Position numbers and translations under genes: made by a program. Below, piece by piece: positions 1 to 7,660 of a stretch of 64,000 nucleotides of DNA (the first letter of the stretch is position 1; each line of letters begins with the position of its first letter). Origin of the DNA: Bacteroidota bacterium (GTDB lineage Bacteria; Bacteroidota; Bacteroidia; Bacteroidales; Porphyromonadaceae). The notes under the pieces are model-generated. The model worked only from the letters and a program-made list of their open reading frames with translations, ran no database searches and was not told the origin of the DNA. The DNA is taken from NCBI GenBank assembly GCA_023395395.1, contig JAEWZH010000004.1, forward strand, positions 1 to 64,000. The letters run 5' to 3'.

Positions 1-266
1 CTAAAATCACAACCGACAACTTGAACATTTCGGGCATCAGAAAATAATTTTCGTAAATGTTCAACCAAAGCTGTGTCGTTTTCAATAGCAACAACATTGT
101 TGGCGATTTTTAATAAATGAACAGTAAAAAACCCCTTGCCTGCCCCAATATCTAAAACCGTATCCTGATTACTTATATCTGCTTGTCTTATTGCATCTTT
201 TATTAGCACTTTATCAATAGTAAAGTGCTGACCCGTAAAACGAACGGGCAATTTCTTTTTTGTCAT
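1..266 (-). CDS. ermF: rRNA adenine N6-methyltransferase ErmF (5' part, cut by window edge)
   Basis: The 88 visible residues begin MTKKKLPVRFTGQHF and match my recall of ErmF essentially word for word, including the SAM-binding motif VLDIGAGKGFF (about residues 38-48) and AIENDTALVEHLRKLF. ErmF dimethylates A2058 of 23S rRNA and gives macrolide-lincosamide-streptogramin B resistance in Bacteroidota. The start is the ATG at 264-266, preceded by AAGG. The C-terminal two thirds lie outside the window. Only 29 bp separate it from the CXXX peptide gene upstream, and I see no TAnnTTTG promoter in that gap, so it may be read from the upstream operon. The usual IS4351 context is not visible upstream. 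Confidence 0.97.
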   Translation of the reverse strand, partial: MTKKKLPVRFTGQHFTIDKVLIKDAIRQADISNQDTVLDIGAGKGFFTVHLLKIANNVVAIENDTALVEHLRKLFSDARNVQVVGCDF

Positions 267-295
267 CCTTAATTCCGCAACACTTTGATTTAACT

Positions 296-526
296 TTATT
301 TATAAGTACCGGAGCAAGTTCTGCTACAAGTACCATGACATGTGTTGAAGCAACTGTTCATACAACGGTTGTTACATCCTGCGCATGACATTGCATTTGC
401 AGTTTCTGACAAGATAGGACTTGACAGGAGAGCTGCACCAGCCAAAATAGGCAGAGCACCTTTAGCGGCTCTCTTAAAGAACTCACGACGAGACTGAAGT
501 TCTTCATTCTTACCATTTTTCTTCAT
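296..526 (-). CDS. Tat-exported CXXX-repeat peptide, probable RiPP precursor
   Basis: A 76-residue protein. Residues 12-18 (SRREFFK) form a twin-arginine motif, followed by a hydrophobic stretch and an ANA cleavage site near residue 45. The remaining ~31 residues carry seven cysteines; after the first (C-x2-C) they recur every fourth residue (CNNRCMNSCFNTCHGTC...). This resembles CXXX-repeat peptides that in Bacteroidota lie next to radical SAM maturases. No maturase is visible here: the next gene downstream is ermF. The gap to the antiterminator gene upstream is 39 bp and contains a small ATGCC/GGCAT hairpin (553-566). Peptide modification is inferred from family resemblance, not shown by this sequence. 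Confidence 0.75.
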   Translation of the reverse strand: MKKNGKNEELQSRREFFKRAAKGALPILAGAALLSSPILSETANAMSCAGCNNRCMNSCFNTCHGTCSRTCSGTYK

Positions 527-565
527 AAAATAAAAAATTTAAATTAAACAATATGCCTTTCGGCA

Positions 566-1246
566 TTATTTGACAATCTCAATAAAATCAGTAGGAATAT
601 ACGCAGTAGCGACAAGGCACAATCCCGAGATCTCAACAACAATTCTTTGTTGTCCTGCTATTCTGGCAACTTTTCCAACCACTCCCTTGAAGTCACCAGC
701 TATTACTCGTACTTTATCTCCACTTTTATAGTGACACTGTTCCGCTGTAACAATGCGTACATGCTCACTATCAGTACTTGTTGCTTTGATAAAATTTATC
801 ATTGCATTGTATGGTATAATAAGCGGAGGATTTTTACCGTTTGCCTCTGGAGGAAGCGTCTTATCCAAATAATATTTTATAAAAGAGATTGGGGCATCAA
901 CTGTCTTTTTCACAAAACTGTCTGATTGTTCCCTTGTGGCGTATATAAAAAGAAAGTTGGGAAGAAGAGGCTGTTGTATTCGCTTCTTCTTCCCAGCAAT
1001 CACTTTTAGTACATAGTGCATCGGCACGTATGTCTTAATATCATTCTTCTTTGCTTTCTCTACGGCTGCATTTACCCTGTTATAAGTAGCACGAAGAACA
1101 AACCAGTTGTAACCTTCCTGCTGGACATATTCCGAGGACACCCCTGTTTGTGAGCTTTGGGCTTCGGGGGAGACATTGGAGGCAAATCCAATGTGAGGAG
1201 GTGAATCGCAACCTCGTTTGGTATGCGCATTAAGCAATGCGTTCAT
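566..1246 (-). CDS. NusG-like transcription antiterminator, UpxY type
   Basis: 226 residues. After a ~45-residue N-terminal extension comes a NusG N-terminal domain (YNWFVLRATYNR at 46-57, KTYVPMHYVLKVI, QQPLLPNFLFIYAT), then a KOW motif near residues 175-200 (GDKVRVIAGDFKGVVGKVAR). Specialised NusG paralogues such as UpxY and RfaH let RNA polymerase read through terminators in their own operon, and UpxY proteins act through long 5' leaders. Here the leader is ~490 nt, with a terminator-like hairpin just before the gene and another small hairpin just after it. The likely beneficiaries are the CXXX peptide gene and now ermF. The family call is firm; the target operon is inferred from position. 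Confidence 0.88.
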   Translation of the reverse strand: MNALLNAHTKRGCDSPPHIGFASNVSPEAQSSQTGVSSEYVQQEGYNWFVLRATYNRVNAAVEKAKKNDIKTYVPMHYVLKVIAGKKKRIQQPLLPNFLFIYATREQSDSFVKKTVDAPISFIKYYLDKTLPPEANGKNPPLIIPYNAMINFIKATSTDSEHVRIVTAEQCHYKSGDKVRVIAGDFKGVVGKVARIAGQQRIVVEISGLCLVATAYIPTDFIEIVK

Positions 1247-1287
1247 ATCGGCTTATATGTCGTTGCTCGTTAATAGCAATATAGACA

Positions 1288-1381
1288 TAAAAAGAGCGTG
1301 GAAACGTCTGTTGTCTATTCCACAGTCTGAGGCTCTAGCAATTGCCTATCATAGTTGAACAGACAACGTCAGAGCCCACGC
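1288..1381 (-). terminator. Attenuator-like hairpin with T-run in antiterminator leader
   Basis: On the minus strand GCGTGG pairs with CCACGC (1376-1381 with 1296-1301), and GTCTGTT pairs with AACAGAC further in (1358-1364 with 1306-1312). The outer stem is followed by TCTTTTTAT. The loop is large and contains an alternative stem. It lies about 40 nt upstream of the antiterminator start codon, so it would stop transcription before the gene unless it is read through. Confidence 0.45.
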
Positions 1382-1515
1382 CGATATGAATAATCATTTC
1401 CATTAGGAGACCATAATAAACAATTGTTGTGCCCGAAAAGGTACAATCCGTGCTTACAGGTCTCCGCAGGAGCGATATTATCACACCCGGGACATCTACC
1501 GTTGGCTTTGCTCAA
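1369..1515 (-). CDS. Possible 48-codon leader ORF with four cysteines
   Basis: The ORF starts with TTG and encodes SKANGRCPGCDNIAP... with CxxC and two further cysteines, ending YSYRRGL. Its TGA stop (1369-1371) lies inside the left arm of the attenuator hairpin, so a translating ribosome would disrupt that stem. There is no clear ribosome binding site and the start is not ATG, so it could be chance. I recognise no family; the cysteine spacing suggests metal binding at most. Confidence 0.25.
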   Translation of the reverse strand: MSKANGRCPGCDNIAPAETCKHGLYLFGHNNCLLWSPNGNDYSYRRGL

Positions 1516-1737
1516 GACTATGATAACTGTTAATTTGCTAGATTACAGACTGTCTTAAACAGAGCGTTAGTAAACGCCTTCATTATGTCTGGACTATCTT
1601 TCCCACCCAATGCCCGCTTTGTACCGCTTTGTCATTATGACTCCGCCATACTCAGCACGGCGTAGGCTGCCTTGTATGCCATCACGAAAGAACACGTCTA
1701 ACCTCAATGGCTATAAACATGGCGATAATAGTCCGCT

Positions 1738-1766
1738 GCAAAAGTACAAAGAAAATCTCAATACAA
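1738..1766 (-). promoter_or_regulatory. Predicted promoter of the antiterminator operon
   Basis: On the minus strand the -7 box TACTTTTGC (1738-1746) fits TAnnTTTG, with TTG at 1764-1766. The 17-bp spacer is a little short for this phylum. Confidence 0.45.
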
Positions 1767-1875
1767 CCTCATTTTGTTATGGAAAAGTATGTATAAACCT
1801 TAAATTTAACCATAATTAACTAAATTCTTGCTCAAATCTCGTATATTTTGTGTAAGGAAATGGCCTCTTATTGGC

Positions 1876-1913
1876 GTAAAAAGCAAAAGACAGATGCGAA
1901 TGTCACATCTGTC
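1876..1913 (-). terminator. Intrinsic terminator of the protease operon
   Basis: Perfect 8-bp inverted repeat GACAGATG/CATCTGTC (1889-1896 and 1906-1913) with a 9-nt loop. Read on the minus strand it is followed by TTTTGCTTTTT. It sits 49 bp after the aspartic protease stop codon and separates that operon from the antiterminator promoter. Confidence 0.75.
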
Positions 1914-1961
1914 ATTATTGTTGTCGCACATGTCTTTCTTGAAAGAAAGCCTATGGCTGGT

Positions 1962-2402
1962 TTATTTCAGAATGATTTTCTCCTTTGCTGGATGACATAA
2001 GGAGAATGTACTTTTGCCGTCTTTGTTTGTATAGCAGAAGTCGCATGAATTTATAATATCCATGCCAATCACCACATCATAGTCTGAATTGTCGTTAAGC
2101 AGAGCCTGAACATTCAACTCTGCTGTTCCTGTTGGAAGGATAACATGAACAAGGTAAGTCCAGGATTCGACATCACCTCCTGCACTCGAAATAAGAGCCT
2201 TGTTCTTCGGTTGTAACCCTAAAGCATTTACAACTTCCTGTGAAATCAATGTATTGGTCGCTCCTGTGTCCCACAATACATTTTCAACTTGGCAATGAAC
2301 AGGAACAGCCACGTTTGCCGACAAATCTACGGCTGGACAGATAATGACGTTTGTAAGAATAGCCTCTGGCTGGGATTCGTATTCTTTTGTATATACAGCC
2401 AT
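1962..2402 (-). CDS. Retropepsin-like aspartic protease
   Basis: 146 residues. The catalytic signature LWDTGATNT lies at residues 43-51 (Asp45, Thr46, Gly47), and the second hallmark VVIGMDII of retroviral-type pepsins at 110-117. The size is that of a single retropepsin domain, so it would act as a homodimer. There is no signal peptide, so a cytoplasmic location is expected. It starts 2 nt after the stop of the 55-aa gene upstream, so the two are co-transcribed and probably act together. The substrate is unknown. Its proximity to the CXXX peptide gene is suggestive but not proof of a link, since a terminator and promoter lie between them. Confidence 0.8.
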   Translation of the reverse strand: MAVYTKEYESQPEAILTNVIICPAVDLSANVAVPVHCQVENVLWDTGATNTLISQEVVNALGLQPKNKALISSAGGDVESWTYLVHVILPTGTAELNVQALLNDNSDYDVVIGMDIINSCDFCYTNKDGKSTFSLCHPAKEKIILK

Positions 2403-2404
2403 TC

Positions 2405-2572
2405 CTACCTCAACTCAATTTTTCCCGTATATGAAGTTTGTTGAGGAACAGGCTCGTCAGTGATAAGGCGAACCAAACGGACATAACCTGTCCGTGCAGC
2501 TCTATTTCCGTTAATGACGGGAGCCTGAACTGCGGTTGCAAAATCTATTGTCTTGTTCTTTATAACTTTCAT
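2405..2572 (-). CDS. Small basic protein of unknown function, partner of the protease
   Basis: 55 residues (MKVIKNKTIDFATAV... TGKIELR), about pI 10 by eye. I chose the ATG at 2570-2572 rather than the longer frame because the predicted promoter lies at 2642-2674 and the longer frame would start upstream of it. There are no cysteines, membrane segments or signal peptide. It is coupled to the aspartic protease downstream with a 2-nt gap, so it could be a substrate, inhibitor or adaptor. I do not recognise a family. Confidence 0.6.
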   Translation of the reverse strand: MKVIKNKTIDFATAVQAPVINGNRAARTGYVRLVRLITDEPVPQQTSYTGKIELR

Positions 2573-2583
2573 ATACCTACAAT

Positions 2584-2632
2584 TTAAAAAATGTCCCGCT
2601 GGGTACGCTGTTCTTATGGGAAGCGAGCGGGA
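2584..2632 (-). terminator. Leader hairpin with T-run before the 55-aa gene
   Basis: TCCCGCT/AGCGGGA (2594-2600 and 2626-2632) enclose a second stem CGCT/AGCG (2606-2609 and 2622-2625). On the minus strand a T-run follows at once. It lies between promoter and start codon, which is the layout of an attenuator; it could instead only shape the 5' end of the mRNA. Confidence 0.5.
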
Positions 2633-2641
2633 TTTGTCAAT

Positions 2642-2674
2642 GCAAAGGTAGGCATTCAATTCCAAAAAACCAAA
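2642..2674 (-). promoter_or_regulatory. Predicted promoter of the 55-aa gene / protease operon
   Basis: On the minus strand TTTG (2671-2674), a 20-bp spacer, then TACCTTTGC (2642-2650). This matches the Bacteroidota -33/-7 consensus very well. Confidence 0.75.
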
Positions 2675-3135
2675 CAATTGGAAGAAAAACTAATCTAACT
2701 ACCCTAAATTTAACATTTTATCAGGAAAACTACTAAACAATGAATACGTCTTTCAAACGCTATTCTATTGCCGCCGAATTATTAACCTGCATTGTCTATC
2801 AGCAATATATGCCGACTGAGATACAACTGAGGTACAAGACATCCATTTTCGCCCAATGTTGAAGCCACCAAGAAGGCTCTCTCATCCCTCTTTTTCTTTT
2901 TCGATTGTCACACTCTTTATGGCTGATGGAGGTGGGACTTATTATCAAAAATGCGCTCTTTGGATAGCAATCAGCCAAAATTACCCAAAATATTTTCATA
3001 AATAATCTTAAAACCACTTTTTACCCCTGTCATAGTTTTTTCTCTTTGCCGAGTGCTTTGAACTATAGATTTTCGCCTGTTCAAAATTTGTACCGTTTTG
3101 AATTTGTTGTTTTCAAGAGAGTGCTGTAGCTCAGC
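2675..3135. other. Non-coding stretch up to the traG junction
   Basis: About 460 bp, AT-rich, with no convincing ORF on either strand. It presumably contains the end of the accessory element, but I see no terminal inverted repeat or integrase site I would trust. Confidence 0.5.
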
Positions 3136-4608
3136 GTGTTAGGAGATATAAAAAGGCTTCCACATGCATGTCATATGAATAGCGTTGTCCGTCAGCTCTA
3201 CGAGCAAAATACGGACGTGATAATGGTAGATACAGGACACTCTTACGAGGGTCTATGCACTTATCTTGGAGGTAAATACATTACCTACCGAGAGGATAGT
3301 CCTATATCGATGAACCCCTTTAAGATAACAAAAGAGGAGTTCAATGTTGAAAAAATAAACTTCCTCAAGTCTCTTATCTTCGTCATTTGGAAAGGTGCCG
3401 ACGGAAGTGTGAGTACTATTGAGGATGAGTTCATCCAGCGTACGTTAGAGACTTACTACCAATTCTACTTCGACCCATTTCACGGCTATAGCAACGAACA
3501 AAGAGAGCGGAGAAAAAGTGTCTTAATGCTCGAAATGCGAAACAAGCGAAAAAGCAGTGATATCGACAACGAACGCTTTGTAGCGAAACGCCGTATCAAG
3601 ATGCTTGAAGCACTCAACCAAAGCAAAGGCAATACAGAAGCGGAGGTGGAGACAGCGCAAGCAAAGATTGAAGAGTTGAAAGAGAAGTATGCTATTGAGG
3701 ACGATGAAACAATGTCGCTTATCCTCTACGAGATAAGCCGTGAGGAAGAAGAACTGAAATCAATCCAAGTAACTGAACTCAGTTTTAACGGCTTCTTCGA
3801 ATTTGCACTTCAATATATCCCTTTTCTTCAGGAGGAAAGCAGGATAAAGTTCGATATAGATGGTTTCCGTTTTCTACTCTCCAAGTTTTATAAGGGCGGA
3901 GCTTTGGAGCGCACATTGAATGAGAATATGGATACCACCCTCTTTGATGAGAAGTTTATTGTCTTCGAGATTGACGCAATCAAAGATGACCCAAAACTCT
4001 TCCCGATAGTAACTCTCATTATTATGGATGTCTTTCTGCAAAAGATGCGTCTCAAGAACAATCGAAAAGCACTCATCATAGAAGAGGCGTGGAAAGCTAT
4101 TGCCTCGCCACTAATGGCTGGCTATATACTTTATCTGTATAAGACGGTTAGAAAGTTTTGGGGTATTGTCGGTGTTGTCACACAGGAAATCGAAGATATT
4201 ATTTCATCTGAAATCGTTAAGAGCGCAATTATCAATAATTCCGAGATAACCATTCTTCTTGACCAAACCAAACTCAAAGACCGTTTCGCCGAGATCCAAG
4301 CGCTTCTTGGCTTAACGGATATAGAATGTGCCAAGATATGGACCATCAATAATCTTGATAATAAACAAGGGCGAGGAGCCTTTAAGGAAGTATATATCAG
4401 ACGAGGAAACTATGGTGAAGTCTACGGAGTAGAAGAAAGTCCTGAGTGCTATATGGCATATACTACAGAAAAGGTAGAGAAAGATGCACTTGCGAAGTAT
4501 AGAGCGATTTATGGTGATATCCAAGTTGCCATCCAAGAGTTTTGTAATGATTGGAGGGCATCAGGTATTTCAAAGATTATGGATTTTTCAAAACAAGTAA
4601 TGTCATGA
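3136..4608 (+). pseudogene. traG: TraG conjugation ATPase (VirB4 family), 5'-truncated
   Basis: 490 codons against about 800-850 for full TraG. Homology to TraG starts at HMNSVVRQLYEQNTDVIMVD (about 3172), which normally follows the Walker A loop directly. The ~14 codons before it (GTG start, LGDIKRLPHAC) do not look like TraG, so the P-loop and the whole N-terminal domain are missing. Walker B (ALIIEEAW, near residue 315) and the C-terminal ATPase motifs are intact. VirB4 ATPases power T4SS assembly, and without Walker A this copy should not hydrolyse ATP. The 3' end is normal and overlaps the next gene by ATGA. The cause is most likely insertion of, or recombination with, the ermF-side element. 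Confidence 0.9.
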
Positions 4609-5309
4609 AGAAGTTTATTATTGCGACTGCTTTTATTGCAGTTTTTGCCCTATCTAGTTCAGCACAAACATACGTTGTTGATTATACTTGCATCAAGCAA
4701 GTCGGAGCAAATGGAGCAGCAGCCACAGCACAAGAAAGTACAATTACCAATGAGACTGACAAATCCAAAGTTGAACAAAACAAAGTACAAAAATTTGTTT
4801 TGCTAATTGAACGACATCTCGATATGATAGAAAAGGCACAAAAAGACATTACTGCATTCAGTAAGGAGGGTGCAGCAATCAACCTTTTTGCAATCAAGAC
4901 AAAGAAAGCCACGACTGCCCTCGCAGCACTAGCCAAGTCACTCCCTAAAAATGTTATTGGTGTAGTTGGTTCAAGTAATTTAATTGCCGATTTATCTCTA
5001 GATATATATGGCATTTGCAACAGTATGGTTGCAACAGTTGTTGACGCTAAATTCACTTTACCAGAATTTGGCCCCATAAAACCAAAGCCACAAATGAATC
5101 TACTAGAACCTCAAGAACGTCTTGCATTTTATCAACGTTGTATTTCCTCGATGGATATGATCACTCGTAAGATTATGCAGATGCACTACACGATTATTTA
5201 TACCAATAATATCAATATAGCCTTCAAGATGATAGCTCCCCGAACTTCATACACAATTGAGTACGGCAAATCAATAGCTCTAGATATAATAAACTCATGG
5301 AAAAAGTAA
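4605..5309 (+). CDS. Secreted helical conjugation protein, TraI/VirB5-like by position
   Basis: 234 residues from the ATG at 4605, which overlaps the traG stop (ATGA). The N-terminus MKKFIIATAFIAVFALSSSAQ is a signal peptide with cleavage after SSA. The rest is predicted mostly helical and ends with a region (QERLAFYQRC... IAFKMIAPRTS) laid out like TraI (DUF4141) of Bacteroides conjugative transposons, which also follows traG. It is probably a periplasmic pilus-tip or channel component. Similar secreted helical proteins occur at 5297 and 18896 in the same element. The family call rests on position and architecture, not on a clear motif. Confidence 0.6.
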   Translation: MKKFIIATAFIAVFALSSSAQTYVVDYTCIKQVGANGAAATAQESTITNETDKSKVEQNKVQKFVLLIERHLDMIEKAQKDITAFSKEGAAINLFAIKTKKATTALAALAKSLPKNVIGVVGSSNLIADLSLDIYGICNSMVATVVDAKFTLPEFGPIKPKPQMNLLEPQERLAFYQRCISSMDMITRKIMQMHYTIIYTNNINIAFKMIAPRTSYTIEYGKSIALDIINSWKK

Positions 5310-5941
5310 TAATTACCCTACTATTCATCTTGATGGCAGAGGGGTCATCCTTCGCTCAATCTGAGCAACCAGCAGATATTATTAATACAGAGCTATTAAT
5401 CAATATGCATAAGAAACAACAAGACGCATTAAAAAAGCGTGTTGCCAAAGGAATTGTAATTACGCAAGCCACAGAAACCGTAAAACAGACAACAAACACA
5501 TTTGAAGAGCTGCATAAGCAACTCTCCAATCGCTTTTCTACGATCTCCACTTTGGCAACGACAGGACTTACAGCATGGCAACTAGTAACCGAAATAAAGG
5601 ACACGCTTCCCTTGATTACTAGATTTGCTCAATGCACTAAATACCTAACAAACATCTATGTTATCAACGAGTATATTAAGACAATAGAACAGATGAAGAT
5701 AGAAGGACAATTTCTCACTTCATCAATCAAAAGAATTCCACTTCTAAAAGCAGATGCGAAGTCGATAATGGAGCTACTATTAGAAATACAATCTAGAGTA
5801 ACCAATATAAGACGCTCACTCCACAATTGTCTCTTCATGGTTCAAGGCTACGTTGCCTTGCAACATATGAAACACGATAATGAGGTTATTGACAAAGCTC
5901 GAATAGCGACAAAGATAATCAAAAGATATTCAGAGAAATGA
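5297..5941 (+). CDS. Secreted helical conjugation-operon protein
   Basis: 214 residues with an N-terminal signal peptide (ITLLFILMAEGSSFAQ) and a mature part that is nearly all helix, rich in Ile/Leu/Lys/Thr. The start overlaps the end of the previous gene by 13 nt, and its own end overlaps the next by 4 nt, so translation is coupled. Its role is probably periplasmic and part of the T4SS. I do not recognise a named family; the fold and place suggest a divergent relative of the VirB5-like protein upstream. Confidence 0.6.
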   Translation: MEKVIITLLFILMAEGSSFAQSEQPADIINTELLINMHKKQQDALKKRVAKGIVITQATETVKQTTNTFEELHKQLSNRFSTISTLATTGLTAWQLVTEIKDTLPLITRFAQCTKYLTNIYVINEYIKTIEQMKIEGQFLTSSIKRIPLLKADAKSIMELLLEIQSRVTNIRRSLHNCLFMVQGYVALQHMKHDNEVIDKARIATKIIKRYSEK

Positions 5942-6624
5942 AAAAAATAGCATTACTTTCACTCTTATTACCTCTGTTGTTCTTTAGCTCTTATGAAGTT
6001 AGAGCCCAAATGCCTGTCTATGACAAGGCTAAGCACTATCAGCTCCGCAGTATGGAGGTAGGACCATGGGAATTTTCTCCTGGATGGTGGTATTTTTTGA
6101 TGCACAGAAGGTATTCAGGAGCATCATTAAAATGGCAATGGAGAGGTTTAAAATCTGGTTTCGTAGTCAACTTCAACGACAATCTCTATACCCCTAACAA
6201 CAAAGTAAGAGCTTTAAGTATTATCGAAGCAATCAACACACGGAAGAAGTTTGAAGAGATCACTAAGTCAATGACTAAAGTTCGTGACCGAGAAATTGTC
6301 AACATTGCTGATAGAAAAGTAGATATAGTCCACAAAGACTATAAAATACTGTTCGATCGGCTTAACCTTCTAATGGCTAAGTGTATAATAGAGTACCGTA
6401 ACACAATAGGTAAAAACGAGCAACTGATAGAATACATTACTGAGCACAAGAAAATTCAAGACAATATAGATTATATTAAGAAATCCTATGTCACTAACAT
6501 CGATAGAGAGAAAGTGTACAATCAGGAGCTTAAAAATCTAGAGAACCTTGTCTTGCGGTGTAGTCGTTCAGTAGAAATACACTATATGTTTAACACCATA
6601 ACAAAACTCAAAGACAATGCTTGA
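5938..6624 (+). CDS. Secreted conjugation-operon protein, DUF5045-like
   Basis: 228 residues with a signal peptide (MKKIALLSLLLPLLFFSS... RAQ). An aromatic-rich segment follows at about residues 40-65 (GPWEFSPGWWYFLMHRRYSG, then WKWQWRG-like), then a long helical region from about 90 to the end. I recall the PGWWYFLxHxxYSG pattern from DUF5045 proteins in Bacteroidota conjugation clusters, though I cannot check this. It overlaps the next gene by 8 nt and is probably a periplasmic T4SS component. Confidence 0.6.
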   Translation: MKKIALLSLLLPLLFFSSYEVRAQMPVYDKAKHYQLRSMEVGPWEFSPGWWYFLMHRRYSGASLKWQWRGLKSGFVVNFNDNLYTPNNKVRALSIIEAINTRKKFEEITKSMTKVRDREIVNIADRKVDIVHKDYKILFDRLNLLMAKCIIEYRNTIGKNEQLIEYITEHKKIQDNIDYIKKSYVTNIDREKVYNQELKNLENLVLRCSRSVEIHYMFNTITKLKDNA

Positions 6625-7648
6625 CTTCATAGACGAGAACCTGTTTAGTATTATAACTAACCTAGATAAATTTTTCGAGAAATACTACACCAACTTTATT
6701 GGTGTAGGGAAAGCGATAGGGAGTATACTGTGCCTTGTAGTTGTAGCTATTGAAGCTTATCAAATGATGCTACTAAAAAAAGGAATCGATGTGCTTGCGC
6801 TCCTCCGTCCTATTCTAATTGCTGTGGTAATAACCAATTGGCTAAATTTTACCGCTGGACTAAGACTACCCTTTGAAGGTTTAGAGGGTTGGGCATCAAA
6901 GGTCTATAACAAGGAACTTGCTATAGTTAAATCTAAAGACACTCAACGCTGGGAGAAACAGTTCGAACAATACAAGTTACTGCAAGATGCAAGAGCTAAA
7001 GCTGAAGTAGCGTCTGACAACGTCAAATCTGATGAAAACATCTTTGAAAAGCTTGGTTCAAAGGTTGAAGACATGTTTCAAAAGATTACTGATATTTATA
7101 AAGTAGTTCAAGATTTTAGAATTACATTACAAAATAGTATCATGGAAACAATAATACTATACCTTGCTAATTTCATCTGGCAGTTTGCAGTTTTCCTTAC
7201 TTTTTTCATAAAAGAAGTAGGACTTGGGATATTGACAATTACCGGTCCAATAACCTTTGGTTTATCTGTTACACCAATTTGGAAAGATGCTTGGGCTTCT
7301 TGGGTGTCAAGATATTTATCATTCTGTCTGTATGGGTTTGTAGCCTATATTATCATGGCTGCTGCTCTTCAAATATTCGACTATGGGATAACAGTTGACC
7401 TTGAAAGGCTCACAAAAACGAACCTCTCTTTTTCCACCTTAAATGGCATCACTTGCAATTGGCTTTATCCATTGCTTGGGGCTTGTGTTGGGGCTTTCGG
7501 TCTTAAGATGACCCCTGAGATTGTCACTTGGATCTTCCCTGCAGGTACCTCTCAAGCTGCTCAACACTTTATAAATGGAATAAATTCAGCTGCTAGCAAG
7601 GCGACTACGAAAACAATCAAAGCGTCTGCTGGAGCTGCTGGACTATAA
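6617..7648 (+). CDS. traJ: Conjugative transposon protein TraJ (VirB6-like inner membrane channel)
   Basis: 343 residues with several membrane segments: about 30-55 (AIGSILCLVVVAIEAYQM), 60-80, 185-205 (NFIWQFAVFLTFFIKEVG), 205-220, 240-260 and 285-305. The GPITFGLSVTPIWKDAWASW stretch is typical of the TraJ family. A soluble charged loop (about 95-165) separates the membrane parts. TraJ is the counterpart of VirB6, the polytopic protein of the T4SS inner membrane platform. Position between the secreted proteins and TraK fits the standard order. Confidence 0.88.
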   Translation: MLDFIDENLFSIITNLDKFFEKYYTNFIGVGKAIGSILCLVVVAIEAYQMMLLKKGIDVLALLRPILIAVVITNWLNFTAGLRLPFEGLEGWASKVYNKELAIVKSKDTQRWEKQFEQYKLLQDARAKAEVASDNVKSDENIFEKLGSKVEDMFQKITDIYKVVQDFRITLQNSIMETIILYLANFIWQFAVFLTFFIKEVGLGILTITGPITFGLSVTPIWKDAWASWVSRYLSFCLYGFVAYIIMAAALQIFDYGITVDLERLTKTNLSFSTLNGITCNWLYPLLGACVGAFGLKMTPEIVTWIFPAGTSQAAQHFINGINSAASKATTKTIKASAGAAGL

Positions 7649-7660
7649 TAACTAACAGAT

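Larger units (their letters stand above)
1247..1737 (-). promoter_or_regulatory. Long structured 5' leader of the antiterminator operon
   Basis: The ~490-nt stretch between the promoter at 1738-1766 and the antiterminator start has no long ORF. Read on the minus strand it holds several very short ORFs (one of 17 codons at 1530-1583, one of 48 codons at 1369-1515), then a long hairpin followed by a T-run (1288-1381). Pairing GGCTCT/AGAGCC (1331-1336 with 1371-1376) competes with that hairpin. The layout is that of a transcription attenuator. Confidence 0.5.

Noticed and set aside
647..925. 92-codon plus-strand ORF
   Set aside because: Shadow of the NusG-like gene on the other strand; Cys/Tyr/Ser-rich nonsense composition.
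1610..1819. 69-codon plus-strand ORF
   Set aside because: It is antisense to the antiterminator leader and promoter, and has no start signals or motif.
2799..3017. 72-codon minus-strand ORF near the traG junction
   Set aside because: Composition is not protein-like, there is no promoter or ribosome site, and no recognisable motif.
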